A program made the translations under genes and the position numbers. A DNA stretch of 7,204 nt, taken from the NCBI GenBank assembly GCA_030613165.1, contig JAUWMN010000078.1, positions 1-7,204 of the forward strand, in the 5' to 3' direction. The notes below the pieces were generated by a model that was given only the letters and a program-made list of their open reading frames with translations, ran no database searches and had not been told where the DNA came from. The stretch is from Desulfobacterales bacterium (GTDB lineage Bacteria > Desulfobacterota > Desulfobacteria > Desulfobacterales > C00003106). Below are positions 1 to 6,180 of this stretch, one piece after another; positions within the stretch are counted from its first letter, which is position 1; every line of letters starts with the position of its first letter.

Positions 1-95
1 TGCACTTTATTAAGATACTTCCAGGGGATACGGTGACAGTGGAACTTTCGCCGTATGATCTTACCAGGGGGAGGATAACTTATCGATCCAAGTAA
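1..95 (+). CDS. infA: translation initiation factor IF-1, C-terminal part (5' truncated by window edge)
   Basis: The first complete codon is at position 3 and the frame runs to a TAA at 93-95. It encodes about 30 residues beginning [20 protein letters not shown] and ending in [10 protein letters not shown]. This is the characteristic end of IF-1, an OB-fold protein that binds the ribosomal A site during initiation. The pattern [22 protein letters not shown] is highly conserved, and in many bacteria infA directly precedes rpmJ and the alpha operon, as here. The start and the rest of the OB fold lie outside the window. The only oddity is the 182-bp repeat-filled gap to rpmJ. Confidence 0.93.
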   Translation, partial: HFIKILPGDTVTVELSPYDLTRGRITYRSK

Positions 96-117
96 GTTCA
101 TAGTATATTCTCATTTT

Positions 118-247
118 GGACACAGATGAACACAGATTGTCAGGATATTAAATATAGAGTTACGGGTTGCGGGGTAAAAAGGGCAATTAAGGTATTCGAT
201 AATTATAGAAAATAGATATCCGTGTTTATCTGTGAAAATCTGTGTCC
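118..247. repeat. MITE-like dispersed element with imperfect terminal inverted repeats, between infA and rpmJ
   Basis: The left arm (118-148) reads GGACACAGAT-GAA-CACAGAT followed by TGTCAGGATAT. The right arm (216-247), reverse complemented, reads GGACACAGAT-TTT-CACAGAT followed by AAACACGGATAT. The two arms therefore form ~31-bp imperfect inverted repeats around a ~67-bp AT-rich core. The core carries a heptamer-like stretch at 157-177 (GAGTTAC GGGTTGC GGGGTAA). No ORF, transposase or clear target-site duplication is visible. A related fragment occurs at 6055-6073, matching 220-238 (reverse complement) at 16 of 19 positions, so this is a repeated family and not a one-off hairpin. It fills most of the 182-bp gap between infA and rpmJ. 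It could fold in mRNA, but no T-tract follows, so a terminator is not supported. Confidence 0.7.
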
Positions 248-277
248 TAATTTAAATTGGAAGTTTGGAGAAAGAAG

Positions 278-391
278 ATGAAAGTTAGAGCTTCGGTTAA
301 AAAGATGTGTGCTAAGTGTAAGATTGTTAAGCGCAAAGGTATTGTAAGGGTTATTTGTGAGAATCCGCGCCATAAACAAAGGCAAGGATAA
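278..391 (+). CDS. rpmJ: 50S ribosomal protein L36 (zinc-binding form)
   Basis: This 37-residue ORF starts at ATG 278 and ends at TAA 389-391. The sequence begins [20 protein letters not shown] and ends NPRHKQRQG, which is the full usual length for L36. It contains the zinc ribbon Cys11-x2-Cys14-x12-Cys27-x4-His32, so it is the C+ form. L36 is a small 23S rRNA-binding protein of the large subunit. A GGAG-rich Shine-Dalgarno (about 267-275) precedes the start. The next gene, rpsM, begins 12 bp after the stop, so the two are surely co-transcribed. Confidence 0.96.
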   Translation: MKVRASVKKMCAKCKIVKRKGIVRVICENPRHKQRQG

Positions 392-398
392 AGGAGGT
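391..398 (+). promoter_or_regulatory. strong Shine-Dalgarno that fixes the TTG start of rpsM
   Basis: AAGGAGGT overlaps the last base of the rpmJ stop codon and ends 5 nt before TTG 404. This near-perfect anti-SD complement, with the conserved N-terminus ARIAGVDLP right after it, shows that TTG and not a downstream ATG is the rpsM start. Confidence 0.85.
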
Positions 399-403
399 AA
401 AGA

Positions 404-775
404 TTGGCAAGGATTGCTGGAGTTGATTTGCCCAGGAAAAAGCGTGTAGAATTTGGGTTAACCTATATCTTTGGAATTGGGCGTACAACATCCCGAAAGA
501 TATTGGGGAAAGCTGGTATTGATTTAGATGTCAAAACCGACGAGCTAACTGAGTCCCAAATAAGTGACATCAGAAAAATCATAGATAGCGAACACAAGGT
601 CGAAGGAGATCTCCGTAGCGAAATTTCTATGAACATCAAGAGATTGATGGATTTAGGATGCTACAGGGGCCTGCGCCACAGGAAGTCGCTGCCGGTAAGG
701 GGGCAGAGGACCCATACCAACGCCAGGACTCGTAAAGGACCGCGTCGTGCTACAGTGGGCAAGCGGAAGAAGTAA
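404..775 (+). CDS. rpsM: 30S ribosomal protein S13
   Basis: This 123-residue protein starts at TTG (read as Met) and ends at TAA 773-775. It binds 16S rRNA in the head of the small subunit and contacts the P-site tRNA and the inter-subunit bridge. The N-terminus [20 protein letters not shown] and the helix-two-turn-helix region ([12 protein letters not shown], about residues 23-34) are typical. So is the basic C-terminal tail from about residue 85 ([20 protein letters not shown], then [10 protein letters not shown]). The length matches the usual 118-126 residues. The unusual point is the TTG start, rescued by an ideal Shine-Dalgarno. It lies 12 bp after rpmJ and 41 bp before rpsK in the alpha operon. 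Confidence 0.97.
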   Translation: MARIAGVDLPRKKRVEFGLTYIFGIGRTTSRKILGKAGIDLDVKTDELTESQISDIRKIIDSEHKVEGDLRSEISMNIKRLMDLGCYRGLRHRKSLPVRGQRTHTNARTRKGPRRATVGKRKK

Positions 776-816
776 CAGGGCAAAAGTAAGAAGCGTAAAG
801 GTTATTAGGGGGTAAA

Positions 817-1209
817 ATGGCAAAAACGACCCGTAAGGGAGGCAAAAAACAGGCCAAAAAGTTTGTTCAAAATGGAGTTGCACATATCCAATCAACATTT
901 AATAATACGATTGTGACGATTACGGACCAGGCTGGAAATGTGATTTCATGGGCAAGCGCCGGCATGCAAGGATTTAAGGGGTCGAGAAAAAGCACTCCTT
1001 TTGCAGCTCAGCTTGCGGCTGAAGACGCGGCCAAAAAGGCGATGGAACACGGGATGAGGAATATAGATGTATATGTAAAAGGACCGGGGGCTGGAAGAGA
1101 ATCTGCTTTACGAGCGCTTCAGGCTGCAGGATTTAATGTGAAGTTAATTAAAGATGTTACTCCGATTCCACATAATGGTTGTAGGCCTCCGAAGAGGAGG
1201 AGAGTGTAA
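817..1209 (+). CDS. rpsK: 30S ribosomal protein S11
   Basis: This 130-residue protein starts at ATG 817, preceded by AGGGGGT. S11 sits on the platform of the small subunit, binds 16S rRNA and helps shape the E site. Signatures visible are [19 protein letters not shown] (residues 23-41), the segment [19 protein letters not shown] (47-65), [15 protein letters not shown] (87-101) and the C-terminus [19 protein letters not shown]. The Asn-Gly pair in HNG (120-121) is the site that forms isoaspartate in E. coli S11. The N-terminal lysine-rich extension is ordinary. The gene sits 41 bp after rpsM and 39 bp before rpsD. Confidence 0.97.
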   Translation: MAKTTRKGGKKQAKKFVQNGVAHIQSTFNNTIVTITDQAGNVISWASAGMQGFKGSRKSTPFAAQLAAEDAAKKAMEHGMRNIDVYVKGPGAGRESALRALQAAGFNVKLIKDVTPIPHNGCRPPKRRRV

Positions 1210-1237
1210 AAAGTTTAGCTGAAGGCGATAATTTCAC

Positions 1238-1244
1238 AGGAGGA
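1238..1244 (+). promoter_or_regulatory. strong Shine-Dalgarno that fixes the TTG start of rpsD
   Basis: AGGAGGA ends 4 nt before TTG 1249. The conserved S4 N-terminus ARYIG follows directly, so the TTG is the true start. The codons after it (TTGGCAAGATAT) closely resemble the rpsM start (TTGGCAAGGATT). Confidence 0.85.
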
Positions 1245-1248
1245 TAAT

Positions 1249-1875
1249 TTGGCAAGATATATTGGGTCGGTATGCAGGTTATGCCGCAGAGAAAATCTTA
1301 AGCTGTTTTTAAAAGGTGATAGGTGTTATTCTGATAAATGCGCCTATAACAGGCGTAATTATTCGCCGGGGCAACACGGACAACGTCGTAGTAAGCTTTC
1401 GGATTATGGGATACAGCTACGTGAAAAACAGAAGGTGAAAAGGATGTACGGGCTGTTGGAAAAACAGTTCCATTCTTATTTTAAGAAAGCAGAACGTCAA
1501 AGGGGAATTACAGGTACGAGCCTGTTGGTGCTTCTGGAACGGAGGTTGGATAATGTTGTTTATCGGCTCGGTTTTGCTAATTCCCGTATACAGGCCCGTT
1601 TATTGGTAAGGCACGGACATTTTACCGTCAATGGGAGAAAAGTAAATATCCCTTCTTATTTGGTAAAAGTTGGTGATGTGATCGAAGTAAAAGAGAAGAA
1701 ACGTACAATCTCACTGTTTGCTGAAGCTATGGATGCGGTGGAACGGAGAGGCTTAACTAACTGGCTGGAACTTGACAAGGATAATTTTAGAGGCAAGGTC
1801 AAGGCCTTTCCAACGCGTGAAGAATTGACAATGCCTATTCAAGAACAGCTTATTGTAGAGCTTTATTCGAAGTAA
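1249..1875 (+). CDS. rpsD: 30S ribosomal protein S4 (zinc-binding form)
   Basis: This 208-residue protein starts at TTG and has full usual length (about 200-209). S4 is a primary 16S rRNA-binding protein of the 30S body. In many bacteria it also represses translation of its own operon. The N-terminal region has four cysteines, Cys9-x2-Cys12-x13-Cys26-x4-Cys31, so it is the C+ zinc-binding form. It is followed by the conserved [14 protein letters not shown] (34-47). The S4 RNA-binding domain spans about residues 98-150 ([20 protein letters not shown], then [21 protein letters not shown]). The C-terminal end LPIQEQL-like motif is present as [14 protein letters not shown]. It lies 39 bp after rpsK. 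The 90-bp gap to rpoA is the longest inside the operon after the infA-rpmJ gap. Confidence 0.97.
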   Translation: MARYIGSVCRLCRRENLKLFLKGDRCYSDKCAYNRRNYSPGQHGQRRSKLSDYGIQLREKQKVKRMYGLLEKQFHSYFKKAERQRGITGTSLLVLLERRLDNVVYRLGFANSRIQARLLVRHGHFTVNGRKVNIPSYLVKVGDVIEVKEKKRTISLFAEAMDAVERRGLTNWLELDKDNFRGKVKAFPTREELTMPIQEQLIVELYSK

Positions 1876-1884
1876 GTCAACAGA

Positions 1885-1915
1885 CTGTAACCCGGACTTT
1901 TTGTTCGGAGAACAG
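1885..1915 (+). promoter_or_regulatory. possible mRNA hairpin in the rpsD-rpoA spacer
   Basis: CTGT (1885-1888) pairs with ACAG (1912-1915), and CCGGAC (1892-1897) pairs with GTTCGG (1903-1908) including one G-U pair. The loop is TTTTT and there is a symmetrical 3-nt internal loop. No U-tract follows, so it is not an intrinsic terminator. It could be an mRNA processing site, a regulatory structure upstream of rpoA, or chance. The sequence supports only the pairing. Confidence 0.3.
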
Positions 1916-1965
1916 CTTCTTAAATCCTGGTTTGATAGCAAAAGGACTACCGAGGAGAAGATATA

Positions 1966-2991
1966 ATGGTATCGCAAGAATTAATGTCCATTAATTGGCG
2001 TGAGCTTATCAAGCCCAAGAGGGTCAACATAGTTCCTGAGACTCATAACGATTATTATGGAAAGTTTGTTTGTGAACCCTTAGAAAGAGGGTTTGGCATT
2101 ACCATTGGCAATGCCCTGCGAAGAGTGCTTTTGTCTTCACTGTATAGTGCTGCTGCAACATCGGTGAAGATTGATTCGGTGACACATGAATTCACAAGCA
2201 TTCCTGGTGTGGTGGAAGATATAGCAGACATTTTGTTGAACATTAAAGAAGTCAATTTCAAGATGGAGGATATAGGGCCGCGGACAGTGCGGATTGATGC
2301 CTCGGGAGAGTGTGTTGTTAAAGCGGCTGACATTATAACCGATGGCAGTGTGGTGGTATTGAACCCTGAGCAGCATATTGCGACACTTTCCAATGATGGC
2401 AAACTGGCGATGGATATCACCGTGAAGATGGGAAAAGGGTATGTCCCATCGGAATTAAACAAAGAGGAAGACAGCCCCCTTGGTACCATTCCCCTTGATG
2501 CTGTTTTCTCTCCCATAAAGAAGGTTAATTACATCGTTGGTAATGCCCGTGTGGGCCAGAAGACCGATTATGATAAATTGACCTTAGAAATATGGACAAA
2601 TGGAGACGTCTTGCCGGAAAATGCTGTTGCATATGCCGCAAAGATATTAAAAGAACAAGTTTCCCTTTTTATCAATTTTGATGAGGAAGATGTAGTTGAG
2701 GAGGAACCAAAAAAGGAACAACCCGAGATCAATCAGAATCTGTTTAGGAGTGTGGATGAGCTTGAGCTTTCGGTACGTTCGGCCAACTGTCTCAAGAATG
2801 CCAACATAAAACATATTAGCGAGCTGGTTCAAAAAACAGAGGCCGAGATGCTAAAGACAAAAAATTTCGGACGCAAATCTTTGAATGAGATTAAAGAAAT
2901 CTTGGCTGAAATGGGTCTGTCTTTAGGGATGAAATTGGAAGGCTTCACAACGCCATCCGACAAAGATGAGAAAGAAAAGGAAGATAAATGA
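1966..2991 (+). CDS. rpoA: DNA-directed RNA polymerase subunit alpha
   Basis: This 341-residue protein is the assembly platform of bacterial RNA polymerase and the contact for UP elements and activators. The N-terminal domain (about 10-238) contains the dimer/assembly signature [20 protein letters not shown] followed by LRRVLLSSL (31-59). An acidic linker (about 239-257, rich in E/D) joins it to the C-terminal domain (about 258-328). The latter includes [21 protein letters not shown] and [15 protein letters not shown]-contacting residues equivalent to E. coli R265, N268, C269 and K271 are R271, N274, C275 and K277. A short charged tail ends the protein. ATG 1966 is chosen because GAGGAG (1952-1957) lies 8 nt upstream; the alternative ATG at 1984 has no such site. 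The stop overlaps the rplQ start (ATGA). Confidence 0.97.
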   Translation: MVSQELMSINWRELIKPKRVNIVPETHNDYYGKFVCEPLERGFGITIGNALRRVLLSSLYSAAATSVKIDSVTHEFTSIPGVVEDIADILLNIKEVNFKMEDIGPRTVRIDASGECVVKAADIITDGSVVVLNPEQHIATLSNDGKLAMDITVKMGKGYVPSELNKEEDSPLGTIPLDAVFSPIKKVNYIVGNARVGQKTDYDKLTLEIWTNGDVLPENAVAYAAKILKEQVSLFINFDEEDVVEEEPKKEQPEINQNLFRSVDELELSVRSANCLKNANIKHISELVQKTEAEMLKTKNFGRKSLNEIKEILAEMGLSLGMKLEGFTTPSDKDEKEKEDK

Positions 2992-3422
2992 GACACCTCA
3001 AATCCGGATTAAAGCTGAACAGAACACCGAGTCATCGGAAGGCGATGTTTAGAAATATGGTGACCTCACTATTGGAGCACGGCCGTATAAGAACCACCGA
3101 CGCCAAGGCCAAGGAGGTCCGACGTTGGGCTGATAAGATAATTACATTAGCAAAACGGGGAGATCTCCATGCCAGAAGACAGGCATTCGCAGTGGTGCAA
3201 AACAAAAAGGTCGTCCACAAACTCTTTGAAGAAGCAAATCAACTTTATGGGAACAGAAATGGCGGATATACCAGGATAACAAAGATAGGGTTCCGGCGAG
3301 GTGATGCCGCCCCTATATCTTTAGTAGAATTGATCGCTGCGGAAGACAAAGCCAAGAAAGCGGAAAAGCCTAAGTCGACTAAATCTCAGTCAAAGTCAAA
3401 GGCTCCAGAAGACAAACAATAG
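2988..3422 (+). CDS. rplQ: 50S ribosomal protein L17
   Basis: This 144-residue protein starts at ATG 2988 inside the rpoA stop (4-bp ATGA overlap), implying translational coupling. L17 binds 23S rRNA near the exit-tunnel side of the large subunit. The family core occupies about residues 1-117. It opens with [20 protein letters not shown] and ends with the [20 protein letters not shown] segment. The last ~27 residues are a low-complexity Lys/Ser/Pro/Glu tail, longer than in E. coli L17 (127 residues in all) but common in other phyla. The stop codon TAG is already part of the terminator hairpin that follows, so this is the end of the operon. Confidence 0.97.
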   Translation: MRHLKSGLKLNRTPSHRKAMFRNMVTSLLEHGRIRTTDAKAKEVRRWADKIITLAKRGDLHARRQAFAVVQNKKVVHKLFEEANQLYGNRNGGYTRITKIGFRRGDAAPISLVELIAAEDKAKKAEKPKSTKSQSKSKAPEDKQ

Positions 3423-3455
3423 AGGCAGTTTCAAAACTGCCTCTATATAATTTTT
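3419..3455. terminator. intrinsic terminator, probably shared by the two convergent operons
   Basis: TAGAGGCAGTT (3420-3430) pairs perfectly with AACTGCCTCTA (3435-3445) around a TCAA loop; an outer A-T pair (3419/3446) can extend it. On the plus strand the stem is followed by ATAATTTTT, with a run of five T at 3451-3455. The hairpin begins inside the rplQ stop codon. The MCP stop codon (3454-3456, minus strand) lies just beyond its other end, so the same stem can serve the minus-strand transcript. The T-tract in that direction is poor (TTGTTTGT), so termination is better supported for the plus strand. Confidence 0.8.
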
Positions 3456-5073
3456 AAAAATCCTGAAATTTTTCTTCCTCTTCCATCGGGATAATCTCTT
3501 CAGGTGGAATCCCCGTTGTAGTTGGAACTGCTGTAGCGCTTGGCGCTTGAATCCGTTTTTCATCTTCTGCTTGATCTGTCTTAAACATCGACATGGCAGC
3601 TGTGAGTTCTTCAGACTGCGCAGCGTTTTCCTGGGTCGTCTTGTCCATTTCCACTAATGATTTATTGACTTGCTCGATCCCCTGGGCCTGCTCCTGTGAC
3701 GCGTCCGCAATTTCTTTCACCAGCGCCGATGCCTTTTTACTCCTGTCTGCCACCTCTTCAAACGCCTCGCTTGTCCTGTTTACTAACTCGCCGCTGTCCT
3801 TGATCTTTTTTATGGTGTCTTCGATCAGTTCCGACGTGGTATCGGCGGATTCGGCTGCTCTCATGGCAAGGTTTCTGACCTCGTCAGCCACTACGGCAAA
3901 ACCTGCTCCTGCCTCTCCCGCGCGGGCTGCTTCTACGGCCGCGTTCAGCGCAAGTAAGTTTGTCTGAAAGGCAATTTCATCTATTGTCTTGATGATCTTG
4001 GCTGTTTTATTACTCGCCTCTGAGAGTCCCTCCATTGCGCGTGTCAATGTGTTCATTGAGTCGTTGGCCTGGTGGATCTCCTGAGAGACTTTTGACATCA
4101 AGTTGTTTGCTTCCTGGGCATTGTTTGCATTCTGTTTGGTCATAGTGGCCATCTCTTCCATGGATGCAGAGGTCTCCTCTACCGCAGCCGCTTGTTCGCT
4201 GGCCCCGCTTCCCACTGTAAAGGCTGTTGCTTGTGCATGCCCAATCGCATTGTTTAACTTTCCCATGAAGGAGTTGAACCAGCGTGACAATGCTCCTATT
4301 TCATCTCGTGTTGTTATCGGCATTCGACATGTAAGATCTCCTTCGGATTGTTTCAGGAGATGCATAAATTGGCCGAGCGGCCGGGCGACAAACTTTTTTA
4401 CAAGTAGATACATTGCAACTACGGATACGATGATAATCCCGAACACAGTGAGTGAACAAATCCTGAGAGAGGTGCTTTGCGTATTTGCTATGCTCGCTGT
4501 TGCCTGCGTTTCCGCTTTTCTTAAAGCTTCTGTTGAAAATCTGAGGTGGGTTATTCCGCCTATAGCCCCTAACTGCCAATCCATATGACAGCGGATACAA
4601 TCACCTGTAATCTTTTGAGGTTGATAGATTTCCAGTTCTCCTTGCGCGTGGCGGAGAAGCATCTCAGGGGTGTTGAGTAGCTGGTTTTTAATATCTTGAG
4701 GGAGCTTCTTTTTTAAAAATGAAGGGTCGGAGGAATGAGATACAATCCCGTCTCGGTCGTACAGAGAAAACTCGAGCAAACCTTCTACTTTATGTTGCGC
4801 TTCAAGGAGTTTGGTGAATTTTTCCATTTCTCCCCTTTCAAGAGACCCGGCAACAGCTTGTTCTACTGATAGGAATATATTTTTAGCATACTCTTCTTCC
4901 CTCTCCTTGAGAAGGCTGATATTTGATTCTGAAAGATCAGAGATCAGTCCTGTCATGCCAAAGTACTGCATAACCTGGGCCAGGGCCACTACGACAATCA
5001 GACCTGCAAGAAGCGAAACAATCAATTTCGTATGAATCTTCTTATAATTAAATAATTTCGTATTAAATTTCAT
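3454..5073 (-). CDS. methyl-accepting chemotaxis protein with c-type haem motif in its sensor domain
   Basis: This 539-residue transmembrane chemoreceptor should signal to CheA/CheW. TM1 lies at about residues 17-38 ([20 protein letters not shown] core). An extracytoplasmic sensor region spans about 41-200, and TM2 about 204-225. HAMP follows at about 226-278 ([10 protein letters not shown]...[14 protein letters not shown]), then the MCP signalling domain (about 285-500). The conserved hairpin tip includes [20 protein letters not shown] and [15 protein letters not shown] (365-403). The sensor contains Cys159-Ile-Arg-Cys162-His163, a CxxCH covalent haem site, soon before TM2. This implies periplasmic cytochrome c maturation and redox or gas-ligand sensing. 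Glu/Gln-rich heptads near 293-308 and 461-490 are likely methylation regions. The C-terminus ends in an acidic tail, [12 protein letters not shown] 5073 lies 3 nt after the hydrogenase small-subunit stop, with AAGGAAGGA 6 nt upstream. Confidence 0.93.
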   Translation of the reverse strand: MKFNTKLFNYKKIHTKLIVSLLAGLIVVVALAQVMQYFGMTGLISDLSESNISLLKEREEEYAKNIFLSVEQAVAGSLERGEMEKFTKLLEAQHKVEGLLEFSLYDRDGIVSHSSDPSFLKKKLPQDIKNQLLNTPEMLLRHAQGELEIYQPQKITGDCIRCHMDWQLGAIGGITHLRFSTEALRKAETQATASIANTQSTSLRICSLTVFGIIIVSVVAMYLLVKKFVARPLGQFMHLLKQSEGDLTCRMPITTRDEIGALSRWFNSFMGKLNNAIGHAQATAFTVGSGASEQAAAVEETSASMEEMATMTKQNANNAQEANNLMSKVSQEIHQANDSMNTLTRAMEGLSEASNKTAKIIKTIDEIAFQTNLLALNAAVEAARAGEAGAGFAVVADEVRNLAMRAAESADTTSELIEDTIKKIKDSGELVNRTSEAFEEVADRSKKASALVKEIADASQEQAQGIEQVNKSLVEMDKTTQENAAQSEELTAAMSMFKTDQAEDEKRIQAPSATAVPTTTGIPPEEIIPMEEEEKFQDF

Positions 5074-5076
5074 GTG

Positions 5077-6000
5077 TTATCCTTCCTTTCCCGTATTCCT
5101 CTCTCCTTTTCTATAAAAAGGAAACGATGCCTTGGCCGCAAAATTTTCCGAGGCACACCCGATACACGGCGCCCCCGCATTGATGCAGGAATTAGTGCCC
5201 GCATTCCAATGGCGCAGGGTGCAATCAGCGTGCGTGATCGGCCCAAGGCAGCCCAACTCAAAAAGACATCCTTCATCTGAAAAGGTCTTGGCAAAATTTT
5301 CCCGTTCATAATCTGCAAAACGGGGGCATTGATCGTGAATCAGCCTGGAAAAAAACATCTTGGGGCGACCCTTATCATCCAGAGGGGGTATCCCGAAGTT
5401 CAGCACATGCACCAGAGTCCCTACAAGCCAGTCCGGATGAGCAGGACACCCCGGGAGGGAGATCACCGGCGTTGAGACACCCTCGCTTTTCAGAAAATCA
5501 GGGAGACTCACGGCGCCTGTGGGGTTGTTTTCCGCGGCAGGGATGCCGCCGAATGACGCGCATGTGCCCAGAGCGATCACTGCCTTGGCATTTCTTGCGG
5601 CACGCGAGACCTGTCTTGTCACAGTCTCGTGCCCTACTATGCACGCTTCCGGCATTCCTGCCGGGATACTACCTTCAACGACCAGAAGGTATCCCCCGTG
5701 GTCTATACTTCGATTTATGACCCCCATGCTGACATCGCCCGTGGAGGCGGACAGTGTGGAATGAAATAGCAAGGATATATATCCGGTCAATATCTGTGCC
5801 GGCCCGGGCTCTTCAGAATTTAATAGGGAAACAGAACAGCCGGAGCAGCTCTGCCCCTGCAACCATAGAACCGGAGCGGTACCTGCGGAAAGTTGTTCCA
5901 TGGCTTCAGCGAGTTGTGGAATGGCCGATGTCCCAAGCCCCATCACCGCGGCCAGTTTTACGCTGAGTTCCAAGAATTTCCTACGAGTTATATCAGACAT
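5077..6000 (-). CDS. [NiFe] hydrogenase small subunit, periplasmic group 1 type with Tat signal
   Basis: This 307-residue protein is the Fe-S electron-transfer subunit that carries electrons from the NiFe site to an external acceptor. The N-terminus has a twin-arginine signal (TRRKFLELS, residues 5-13) and a hydrophobic stretch to about 34, so it is exported folded. Proximal cluster ligands are Cys52, Cys55 (CSGC), Cys147 (GTCASFGG) and Cys185 (PGCPAHPDW). Distal ligands are His222, Cys225, Cys245 and Cys251. The medial region has Cys260, Cys272, Cys279 and Cys282; Cys272 sits where Desulfovibrio-type enzymes have a proline, suggesting a [4Fe-4S] medial cluster. The extra cysteines of O2-tolerant enzymes are absent (Gly54, Gly152). 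There is no C-terminal membrane anchor. AGGGGG lies 9 nt before ATG 6000. The gene follows the large subunit, the reverse of the usual order, and is followed at 3 nt by the MCP gene. Confidence 0.95.
   Translation of the reverse strand: MSDITRRKFLELSVKLAAVMGLGTSAIPQLAEAMEQLSAGTAPVLWLQGQSCSGCSVSLLNSEEPGPAQILTGYISLLFHSTLSASTGDVSMGVINRSIDHGGYLLVVEGSIPAGMPEACIVGHETVTRQVSRAARNAKAVIALGTCASFGGIPAAENNPTGAVSLPDFLKSEGVSTPVISLPGCPAHPDWLVGTLVHVLNFGIPPLDDKGRPKMFFSRLIHDQCPRFADYERENFAKTFSDEGCLFELGCLGPITHADCTLRHWNAGTNSCINAGAPCIGCASENFAAKASFPFYRKGERNTGKEG
5080..5088 (-). promoter_or_regulatory. Shine-Dalgarno of the MCP gene embedded in the end of the hydrogenase small-subunit gene
   Basis: On the minus strand AAGGAAGGA overlaps the last sense codons of the small-subunit gene. 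The TAA stop follows at once, then CAC, then ATG 5073, giving a 6-nt spacing. This arrangement predicts that ribosomes finishing the small subunit re-initiate on the MCP gene. Confidence 0.75.
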
Positions 6001-6021
6001 AAAAAGAAACCCCCTAATTTT

Positions 6022-6048
6022 TTGGTGTCAAACCAATGCCAAATTGGC
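6022..6048 (-). promoter_or_regulatory. tandem small dyads upstream of the small-subunit start (operator or hairpin candidate)
   Basis: On the plus strand TTGGT (6022-6026) and ACCAA (6032-6036) form a 5-bp dyad. It is followed one base later by the palindrome GCCAA-A-TTGGC (6038-6048). Both are built on TTGG/CCAA and lie about 22-48 bp before the ATG at 6000. They could be tandem half-sites for a regulator or alternative hairpins in the leader. No known regulator consensus was recognised. Confidence 0.3.
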
Positions 6049-6054
6049 CATAGG

Positions 6055-6073
6055 TTTTCACAGATGGACACAG
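6055..6073. repeat. fragment of the CACAGAT dispersed repeat
   Basis: TTTTCACAGATGGACACAG matches the reverse complement of 220-238, inside the right arm of the infA-rpmJ element, at 16 of 19 positions. It stands alone here, without a second arm, directly joined to the heptamer array. The same join of CACAGAT-type and GGGTTAC-type motifs occurs within the 118-247 element. Confidence 0.6.
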
Positions 6074-6096
6074 TTACGGGTTACGAGTTACGGGTT
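6073..6096 (+). repeat. heptamer tandem repeat, three units (GTTACGG / GTTACGA)
   Basis: GTTACGG (6073-6079), GTTACGA (6080-6086) and GTTACGG (6087-6093), plus a partial GTT, form a 7-bp-period array. It is the inverted partner of 6181-6215. The two arrays align over 21 bp with 2 mismatches when one is reverse complemented, so a long stem could form with an ~84-nt loop. Confidence 0.8.
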
Positions 6097-6180
6097 TTAC
6101 TTCTCTTCTGTCTCTGCGTATTGAATGAATCTGTTTATTTTGCCACCTAATTCATTATAAGACTTACTACTTCTCTTTTT

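Noticed and set aside
118..247. Intrinsic terminator between infA and rpmJ
   Set aside because: The arms can pair, but the loop is ~67 nt, the stem is AT-rich with mismatches and no T-tract follows, so the repeat explanation is better.
203..385. Minus-strand 60-residue ORF over rpmJ and its upstream repeat
   Set aside because: It is antisense to rpmJ, whose product is unmistakable, and its sequence follows the repeat arm; no Shine-Dalgarno or family resemblance.
2055..2516. Minus-strand 153-residue ORF inside rpoA
   Set aside because: It is the antisense shadow of a conserved essential gene; no recognisable motif and no translation signals.
3593..4588. Plus-strand ORFs of 124 and 161 residues opposite the MCP gene
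   Set aside because: They are Ser/Ala-rich antisense reads of the coiled-coil signalling domain, a common artefact; the minus-strand protein accounts for the whole region.
5074..5318. Overlapping ORFs on both strands at the end of the hydrogenase small subunit
   Set aside because: The conserved Fe-S ligand region of the small subunit is read in another frame here; these alternatives have no family features.
6154..6159. TATAAT as the -10 of a promoter for the small subunit
   Set aside because: No acceptable -35 lies 16-18 bp upstream on the minus strand; in this AT-rich spacer a lone hexamer is weak evidence. A TTGACA on the minus strand (about 6026-6031) lies too close to the ATG to be useful.
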